Origin: Candidatus Hydrogenedentota bacterium
GTDB lineage: Bacteria > Hydrogenedentota > Hydrogenedentia > Hydrogenedentales > CAITNO01
Assembly (NCBI GenBank): GCA_012730045.1
Contig: JAAYBR010000086.1
Coordinates: 1 to 60,756, forward strand
Direction of reading: 5' to 3'
Length of the DNA: 60,756 nucleotides
Shown: positions 56,038 through 60,756 of the stretch, in pieces
Layout of the letters: every line of letters starts with the position of its first letter
Position numbering within the stretch: position 1 is the first letter of the stretch
Translations under genes and position numbers: made by a program
The notes under the pieces: model-generated
Told to the model about the DNA's origin: nothing
Database searches by the model: none
The model's input: only the letters and a program-made list of their open reading frames with translations

Positions 56038-56094
56038 CGCTCCCGCGGAGAACCTCTCCGAAGGAGCGCCGTTGCGAAAAAAAGAATGGTGGAG
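56038..56094 (-). terminator. Terminator and 3-prime flank of tmRNA (repeat copy C)
   Basis: On the minus strand, after the tmRNA CCA, come TTCTTTTTTT, CGCAACGG and a hairpin (56038-56068, arms CGCTCC...GGAGA / TCTCC...GGAGCG with two mismatches), then GTTTCGCGTTTTC. The same hairpin plus flank recurs as copy B and, more weakly, copy A. Confidence 0.6.
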
Positions 56095-56439
56095 GCGGCG
56101 GGAATCGAACCCGCGTCCGAAGGTGCTTCCACATGGGCGTCTACGTGCGTAGTCTGTCCTTTGGTGATTCGCCCGGCGGAAACGCGTCAGACGCGCTTTT
56201 CCGCTTCGCTAGGCGACTGCTACTCGCACCGGGTCATCGCCACCCCCCGGCTTGAGGTCCGCTGGTTTGCACCCCGCATCCGCTAGCGGACAGTCGCGGA
56301 GGGGGCGCGTCGCCTTTATTTAGGCGGCGAGAGCGTAACTGTTGTTCGCAGTTATGTGGTTCCCGCTTTTTACGAGGCCAGCGGGTCCTCGGCACGCAGC
56401 CCATGCTTCATCCACCCCCGTCGAAACCTGGTCGCCCCC
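56087..56439 (-). ncRNA. ssrA: tmRNA (ssrA), tag peptide ANNSYALAA
   Basis: 353 bases, one-piece form. The 5-prime end GGGGGCGACCAGG and the 3-prime end CGCCTCCACCA form the 7-bp acceptor stem (one G-T pair) with encoded CCA. The T arm GGGTTCGATTCCC is next to it, and GTTTCGACGGGG lies near the 5-prime end. The tag frame (56349 down to 56320) reads GCG AAC AAC AGT TAC GCT CTC GCC GCC TAA, giving ANNSYALAA, nine residues ending in the protease signal LAA. Pseudoknot-forming segments lie between tag and T arm. It rescues stalled ribosomes with SmpB. The neighbouring repeats make its 3-prime end a likely insertion site. Confidence 0.97.
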
Positions 56440-56490
56440 ACAGTATCCTGCGGTTGCGCACCCTTCGGAGGGATGCCGCATGTCACGGGT

Positions 56491-56496
56491 ATTGTA
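56491..56496 (-). promoter_or_regulatory. Candidate -10 box of ssrA
   Basis: Reads TACAAT on the minus strand, 52 bases before the mature 5-prime end, implying a short leader removed by RNase P. No clear -35 is visible. Confidence 0.35.
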
Positions 56497-56598
56497 CCAT
56501 AAGACGCGGGCGCGCGGGAGAACCGCTTCCCCGCCCGCGCCAAACCGTTCCAAACGGCCCCTCTCCGGTCTCGCGGGAGAGGCGGCGGGAGCAGTGCC

Positions 56599-57783
56599 AT
56601 GCGGTTTCTCGGGCTGGTGACGGCGTTTCTGGGATGCGCGGCGGTGTGTGCGGCGGCGGACACGAAGGCGGTCTTTCCCGAGCCGGACCAGTTGCCGGTG
56701 CTGGGGGAGCTGCCCGACCCCTTCCTCCTGCGCGATGGCCGCCGCGTGGCCACCCGCGAGGAATGGGAAGCGCGCCGCGCCGAGATCACGGAGATGCTGC
56801 TGCATTACGCCTACGGAACCCCGCCCCCCGCGCCCGATTCCATGGCGGTGGAGAACGAGACGGTCCGCGACGCGTTCGACGGAAAGGCGCGGGTGCATGA
56901 GTTCGTGCTGCGCATGAACGGCAGGGACGGCTTCGCCATGCACGCCGGGGTGATCGTCCCCACGGAGGGCGGGCCGAAGTTTCCGGTCATCGTGGCCGTC
57001 AATCCGGTGTACGGGAAGCACAACGAGGAGACGGCGCGGCAGGTGATCGAACGCGGGTACGCGTTCGCGGGCTTCGATTACCATGACGTGGACAACGACC
57101 AGGACGACCGGTCGGCGGGCATCTATCCCTTCTATCCGGACAGCGACGGCGCGAGCCTGGTCATGTGGGCCTGGGGCGCCATGCGTGTGGCCGACTATCT
57201 GGCCACGCGGGGCGACATGGACCTGTCCAAAATGGCCGTCACCGGCCACTCGCGCTGCGGCAAGGCCGCCCTGCTCGCGGGCGCGCTTGATGAGCGGTTC
57301 GCCCTGACGGCGCCGCACGCCTCCGGCGCGGGCGGTTCGGGTTCCTTCCGCATCCAGCCCAAGAAAGCGGAAACGCTGGACTTGATCACCCGGCCCGAGC
57401 GCTTCCACTACTGGTTTTCCCCGCGCCTGCGCGGGTTCGTCAAGAGAGAGGACCGTCTGCCCTTCGACCAACATTTCCTGAAGGCGCTGGTCGCGCCGCG
57501 CGCGCTGCTCGACGTGATCGGGCTGGAGGACCTCTGGGCGAACCCCGAAGGCACCCAGCAGACCCTGCTCGCGGCGCTGCCGGTGTTCGAGTTCCTCGGC
57601 GCGGGCGACAAGGCCGCCCTGTGGCACCGCGACGGCGGACACGACGAGGAGCCCCGGGACTGGGCCGCCATGATGGACTTCGCGGACTTTGTGTTTTTCG
57701 GGAAGCCCCGGGGCGAACCCTTCAACCGCCTGCCCTTCCCCGACGCGCCCAAACCGTTCTCGTGGGGCGCGCCGCCGCACTGA
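56599..57783 (+). CDS. Secreted CE15-like glucuronoyl esterase
   Basis: Protein of 394 residues with a signal peptide (RFLGLVTAFLGCAAVCAAA). It is an alpha/beta hydrolase with nucleophile Ser218 in TGHSRCGKAAL, the GxSRxGK pattern of CE15 4-O-methyl-glucuronoyl methylesterases, and catalytic His348 in RDGGHDEEPRDW. The N-terminal LPDPFLLRDGRRVATREEW and central GAGGSGSFR segments are also typical of this family. CE15 enzymes cut the ester between glucuronic acid on xylan and lignin, or other uronic esters. A GAGC-type Shine-Dalgarno precedes the ATG. It is followed by the GH20 gene after a repeat-filled gap, giving a small carbohydrate-degrading group. Confidence 0.88.
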   Translation: MRFLGLVTAFLGCAAVCAAADTKAVFPEPDQLPVLGELPDPFLLRDGRRVATREEWEARRAEITEMLLHYAYGTPPPAPDSMAVENETVRDAFDGKARVHEFVLRMNGRDGFAMHAGVIVPTEGGPKFPVIVAVNPVYGKHNEETARQVIERGYAFAGFDYHDVDNDQDDRSAGIYPFYPDSDGASLVMWAWGAMRVADYLATRGDMDLSKMAVTGHSRCGKAALLAGALDERFALTAPHASGAGGSGSFRIQPKKAETLDLITRPERFHYWFSPRLRGFVKREDRLPFDQHFLKALVAPRALLDVIGLEDLWANPEGTQQTLLAALPVFEFLGAGDKAALWHRDGGHDEEPRDWAAMMDFADFVFFGKPRGEPFNRLPFPDAPKPFSWGAPPH

Positions 57784-58249
57784 GAATTTGGACTCGTGTG
57801 CCGTCGCCGTCGGGAAGGAAGAACCGGGGGCGCCCCCATGGAAACCTGTGCGGTTCCTCCCTGTCCCTGATCGCCGGGCAAGCGAGGCCTTCGTATCCGC
57901 TTCAGGGCGCGGCAAGCGGCGCCCCCACGGGGTCCGGACGGTAACATCGGAAGATCCGCGTGTACGGGGGTGTGGCGTGCGCCTTAAGAGGGCGCAGCAA
58001 GCGGCGCCCCTACGGACGGTGGTTCGGAGGGTTTTCGCATGCGCCCGGGCATGGGCAGGTAGGGGCGCCGCTTGCCGCGCCCTCTTCTTTCGAGACACGG
58101 CCCTCTCCGCCGCGCGCTGACATCACATGCCTGATCCAGTTCGTTCGCTTATCCGGCGATTCGTGCTTGTGCCCTTCCTTTGACTTTCCCCCGCAAACGT
58201 GATAGCTTGCGGGCGGAACGGGACGGGCGCGGGCGCAGGTAGACGGGTA
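57784..58249. repeat. Gap with three copies of a short GC palindromic repeat
   Basis: The motif GGGCGCGGCAAGCGGCGCCCC occurs, with small changes, at about 57908-57928 (plus), 57989-58009 (plus) and 58062-58083 (minus). It is always intergenic and followed or preceded by ACGG/CCGT-type sequence. It differs from the other repeat families in the window. No gene is supported before the GH20 start. Confidence 0.65.
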
Positions 58250-59851
58250 ATGATACTTTCCATGGCGTTGCTGAATGTGGCGGCTTTTGCGGCGGTGGAG
58301 GCGGCGCCGGCGGTGGTGCCGAAGCCGGTGAAGATGGAGTGTCTGGCGGGCGCGTTCACGCTGGATGACGCGACGCGGGTGACGTTTCCCGCGGGGGACG
58401 CCGCGGCGGAGGCGGCGGCCGCCATGCTCGGGGAGGCGCTGCGTCCGGCGACGGGTCTGCCGCTGGCGGCGGGCCCGGGGGAGGCGGGGCCGAACAGCAT
58501 CCATCTGCGCACGGAGGAGACGGGGCTGGGGCCGGAGGGCTACCGGCTCGAGGTGGCGGGGGACCGCGCGCTGATCACGGGCGCGGCGGGGCCGGGGCTG
58601 TTCTACGGCGTGCAGACGCTGCGGCAGCTTCTGCCCGCGGCGGTCTTTGGCGCGGCGCGGGCGGAGGGGACGGTGTGGGCGGTGCCGTGCGTGCGGGTGG
58701 AGGACCGGCCGCGCTTCGCCTGGCGGGGCATGCTGCTGGACCCGGCGCGGCATTTCATGCCCCCGGCCTCCGTGAAGAAGTTCGTGGACACGATGGCGCT
58801 GCACAAGATGAACCGGCTGCAGCTGCACCTGACGGACGACCAGGGCTGGCGGATCGAGATCAAGAAGCACCCCAAACTCACGGAGGTGGGCGCGTGGCGC
58901 GCCGAGACGCTCGTGGGCCATTATGCGAAGAAGCCCCGGACCTTCGACGGGAAACGCCATGGCGGCTTCTACACGCAGGACGAGATCCGCGACCTGGTGG
59001 CCCACGCCGCCGCGCGCCATGTGACGATCATGCCGGAGATCGAGATGCCCGGCCACGCGCAGGCCGCCATCGCCGCCTATCCTGAACTGGGCAGCGCAAC
59101 CGAACCCCTCCAGGTGCTCACCTACTGGGGCGTGAACCCGAACATCTTCAACCCGGAGGAGTCCACCATCCTCTTCCTCCAGGACGTGCTCGCCGAGGTG
59201 GCCGACCTCTTCCCGGGCGCCCACATCCACATCGGCGGCGACGAGGCCACGAAGGAGCAGTGGGAGAAGAGCCCGGCGGTCCAGAGGCGCATGGCCGATC
59301 TGGGGCTGGCGGACGAGGACCAAATGCAGAGTTACTTCATCGCGCGGATGAACGACTTCCTCAAGGCCCGCGGGAAGAAGCTGGTCGGGTGGGACGAGAT
59401 CATGGACGGCGGCCTCGGCACGGACGCCACGGTCATGGCGTGGCGCAGCGTGGAAAGGGGGATCACGGCGGCGAAGGCGGGCCACGACGTGGTGATGGCC
59501 CCCACGGCCTTCACCTACTTCGACTATTGCCAGGCCCCGGCGGAAGGCGAACCCCCGGGCATCGGCGGGTTCCTCCCCCTCAAAAAGGCCTACAGTTTCG
59601 ACCCCGTCCCCGGCGAACTCGACGCGGCCGCCGCCGCGCGCGTCCTCGGCGCGCAGGCCCAGCTCTGGAGCGAGTACATCCCCACGCCCGAACACTGCGA
59701 GTACATGGCCTTTCCGCGCGCCTGCGCCCTCGCCGAGGCCGTCTGGACCCCGCAGGCCGACCGCGACTACGAAGACTTCACCGCCCGCCTGGCGGAGCAC
59801 CTCAAGCGCCTCGAAAACGCGGGGGTCCATTTTAGGCCGTTGGACAAATAG
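58250..59851 (+). CDS. GH20 beta-N-acetylhexosaminidase
   Basis: Protein of 533 residues with a short hydrophobic N-terminus (ILSMALLNVAAFAAVEAAP), a probable signal peptide. A GH20b-like N-terminal domain (about 25-150) is followed by the catalytic barrel: RGMLLDPARHFMP, MNRLQLHLTDDQGWRIEIKK, MPEIEMPGHAQAAIAAYP and the active-site pair Asp331-Glu332 in HIHIGGDEATK. GWDEIMDGG and WSEYIPTPEHCEYMAFPR, which shapes the -1 site, come last. It removes terminal GlcNAc or GalNAc from chitin, glycans or peptidoglycan fragments by substrate-assisted catalysis. The start at 58250 has only a weak AGGT upstream. Another ATG at 58262 is possible. Confidence 0.95.
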   Translation: MILSMALLNVAAFAAVEAAPAVVPKPVKMECLAGAFTLDDATRVTFPAGDAAAEAAAAMLGEALRPATGLPLAAGPGEAGPNSIHLRTEETGLGPEGYRLEVAGDRALITGAAGPGLFYGVQTLRQLLPAAVFGAARAEGTVWAVPCVRVEDRPRFAWRGMLLDPARHFMPPASVKKFVDTMALHKMNRLQLHLTDDQGWRIEIKKHPKLTEVGAWRAETLVGHYAKKPRTFDGKRHGGFYTQDEIRDLVAHAAARHVTIMPEIEMPGHAQAAIAAYPELGSATEPLQVLTYWGVNPNIFNPEESTILFLQDVLAEVADLFPGAHIHIGGDEATKEQWEKSPAVQRRMADLGLADEDQMQSYFIARMNDFLKARGKKLVGWDEIMDGGLGTDATVMAWRSVERGITAAKAGHDVVMAPTAFTYFDYCQAPAEGEPPGIGGFLPLKKAYSFDPVPGELDAAAAARVLGAQAQLWSEYIPTPEHCEYMAFPRACALAEAVWTPQADRDYEDFTARLAEHLKRLENAGVHFRPLDK

Positions 59852-59939
59852 GCCGGGGGAGGCGAAGGGTGTGGGCGGCGATATGACGAAGGGGAAATAT
59901 GGCGGTCCAGAAAAACGCCGGGCATGCATGTCCCTTGCG

Positions 59940-60014
59940 ATGACGGCTGGGGGCGGCTGGCCTCGCGGGCGCAGGGGGCGTCCGAGGGGTGGGGAAGACC
60001 CAACGCAGAGTCGC
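59940..60014. repeat. 75-bp direct repeat, left copy
   Basis: Begins ATGACGGCTGGGGGCGGCTG and ends CAACGCAGAGTCGC. It recurs in the same orientation at 60682-60756 with two differences. The two copies bracket the small membrane protein gene at 60307. Confidence 0.9.
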
Positions 60015-60071
60015 GGAGAACGCAAAGGGCGCGGAGAGGTAAACAGTCTGCCAGCCCACCGTTTTCGATCC

Positions 60072-60147
60072 CCGCGCGCCACGCGCGCCTTGGAGTTCGG
60101 CAACTTGCTGCCGCCTTCCTTCGCGTGGGCTTGCCCGCGCGGGGTTG
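60072..60147 (+). repeat. Double-hairpin repeat, sixth copy
   Basis: CTTGGAGTTCGGCAACTTGC, then a CGCGTGGGCTTGCCCGCGCG hairpin. The first hairpin has decayed (CGGCAACTTGCTGCCG). Same family as 6043-6360. Confidence 0.8.
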
Positions 60148-60306
60148 AGGCAGGATAGGTGTCCAGGCGGAGACCCGCCCCGTCCAGAGCCGATCTGGAG
60201 TTGACAATCCATACAGGATGTGCTAGCCTGCTGTTCAGGAAGTGCACTCATGACGCTCGAGGCGCAAAAGCCCACAGTGACTCAGCCGACAAACCAGGAG
60301 GTACAC

Positions 60307-60612
60307 ATGAAGAATGTTGCCGGTGTGGCAGTTGTCCTTTCTCTTGTCGCATTGTCAAAAGTCTTGCTCTACTCGCTCCCAATGCTTGGCGTCAAGCATG
60401 TTGTTGTGCAAGCCCGAAGCTTTTCTGAAGTTGCGCTGGCGTCATTTGTTGATATTCTTGGAGTCACAGTGATCGCCGCCCCTCTTCTGATGGTTTTCTG
60501 GAATGTACTAATATCACCCGCTTTTAATGCCGATAAAATAAACTATTACAAGGCGCTGCTTCTTTGTCTCCTCGGGATTTTCGCGACGGCTTTTCTTGGC
60601 ACTCCGGTGTAA
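60307..60612 (+). CDS. Small hydrophobic membrane protein of foreign-like composition
   Basis: Protein of 101 residues. AGGAGGT lies 5 bases before the ATG at 60307, the best Shine-Dalgarno nearby, which favours this start over an ATG at 60250. There are three hydrophobic segments: GVAVVLSLVALSKVLLYSL, FVDILGVTVIAAPLLMVFW and ALLLCLLGIFATAFLG. Codon use (CTT, ATA, AAA, TTT, GTT frequent) is far less GC-rich than in the rest of the window. No family is recognised. It lies within a 742-bp unit bounded by 75-bp direct repeats, so recent acquisition or duplication of the unit is likely. Confidence 0.75.
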   Translation: MKNVAGVAVVLSLVALSKVLLYSLPMLGVKHVVVQARSFSEVALASFVDILGVTVIAAPLLMVFWNVLISPAFNADKINYYKALLLCLLGIFATAFLGTPV

Positions 60613-60681
60613 TAACCCACGCCGATGAGAATAAGCAGACGGGAATGGCGCTGAACGGCGGCACGGCGGAGGCGCGGACCT

Positions 60682-60756
60682 ATGACGGCTGGGGGCGGCT
60701 GGCCTCGCGAGCGCAGGGGGCGTCCGAGGGGTGGGGAAGACTCAACGCAGAGTCGC
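60682..60756. repeat. 75-bp direct repeat, right copy
   Basis: Matches 59940-60014 with two base differences. It runs to the window edge, so its true right end is not visible. Confidence 0.85.

Noticed and set aside
56320-58098. 592-codon minus-strand frame ending in NNSYALAA
   Set aside because: The end is the tmRNA tag and the rest is antisense to the CE15 gene. There is no start context or domain.

Overview
The window is GC-rich bacterial chromosome with short operons, a preference for G/C-ending codons, frequent ATGA or GTGA start-stop overlaps and many short palindromic repeats between genes. A DUF1559-type prepilin-like protein, a giant secreted protein with a long Gly-Glu linker, URO-D-family and DUF362 proteins, and the hairpin repeats together suggest the Candidatus Hydrogenedentota / Planctomycetota-Lentisphaerota type of lineage. 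This is an inference: there is no rRNA or other definitive taxonomic marker in the window.

Layout. 0-6 kb: minus-strand operon of a JAMM-DinG helicase fusion, glucose-6-phosphate isomerase and a TPR membrane protein. 6.4-13.4 kb: plus-strand pair of overlapping genes, a PLD-SNF2 helicase and an Eco57I-like methyltransferase. This is a candidate restriction or defence system and the strongest candidate for something undescribed. 13.7-18.7 kb: minus-strand run of Fic protein, URO-D-like protein, DUF362 Tat protein and a NapG/NapH-like polyferredoxin. 19-22.6 kb: a short DnaE polymerase and a small membrane protein. 22.7-26.6 kb: a 300-bp inverted-repeat element, a Cys/His-rich small protein, a prepilin-like protein, and an OPA-type transporter with a membrane partner. 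26.8-29.2 kb: promoter, tRNA-Leu(UAG), tig and clpP. 29.2-30.1 kb: a repeat graveyard. 30.1-39.9 kb: small unknowns, threonine synthase, an M28-like peptidase / GAF histidine kinase / small membrane / TPR-zinc-ribbon operon, a Wzy-like ligase, and a metal permease with an HMA domain. 40-43.5 kb: a secreted glycosidase-like protein and a Kelch protein. 43.9-54.3 kb: a single 3463-residue gingipain-family (C25) surface protein. 54.3-56.4 kb: a GDPD gene between repeats related to the 3-prime flank of the tmRNA gene, then tmRNA on the minus strand. 56.6-59.9 kb: CE15 esterase and GH20 hexosaminidase. 60-60.7 kb: a compositionally distinct small membrane protein bracketed by 75-bp direct repeats.

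How it fits together. Housekeeping functions (pgi, thrC, tig-clpP, tRNA-Leu, ssrA) alternate with genes for an organism that degrades polymers (C25 peptidase, CE15, GH20, glycosidase-like, Kelch, GDPD) and with accessory genes (PLD-helicase/methyltransferase pair, Fic, DnaE, repeat-bounded segments). The stretch next to tmRNA carries three related repeat copies that look like attachment-site or terminator duplications, and is a plausible hotspot for acquired genes. No integrase, transposase, CRISPR array or rRNA was found.
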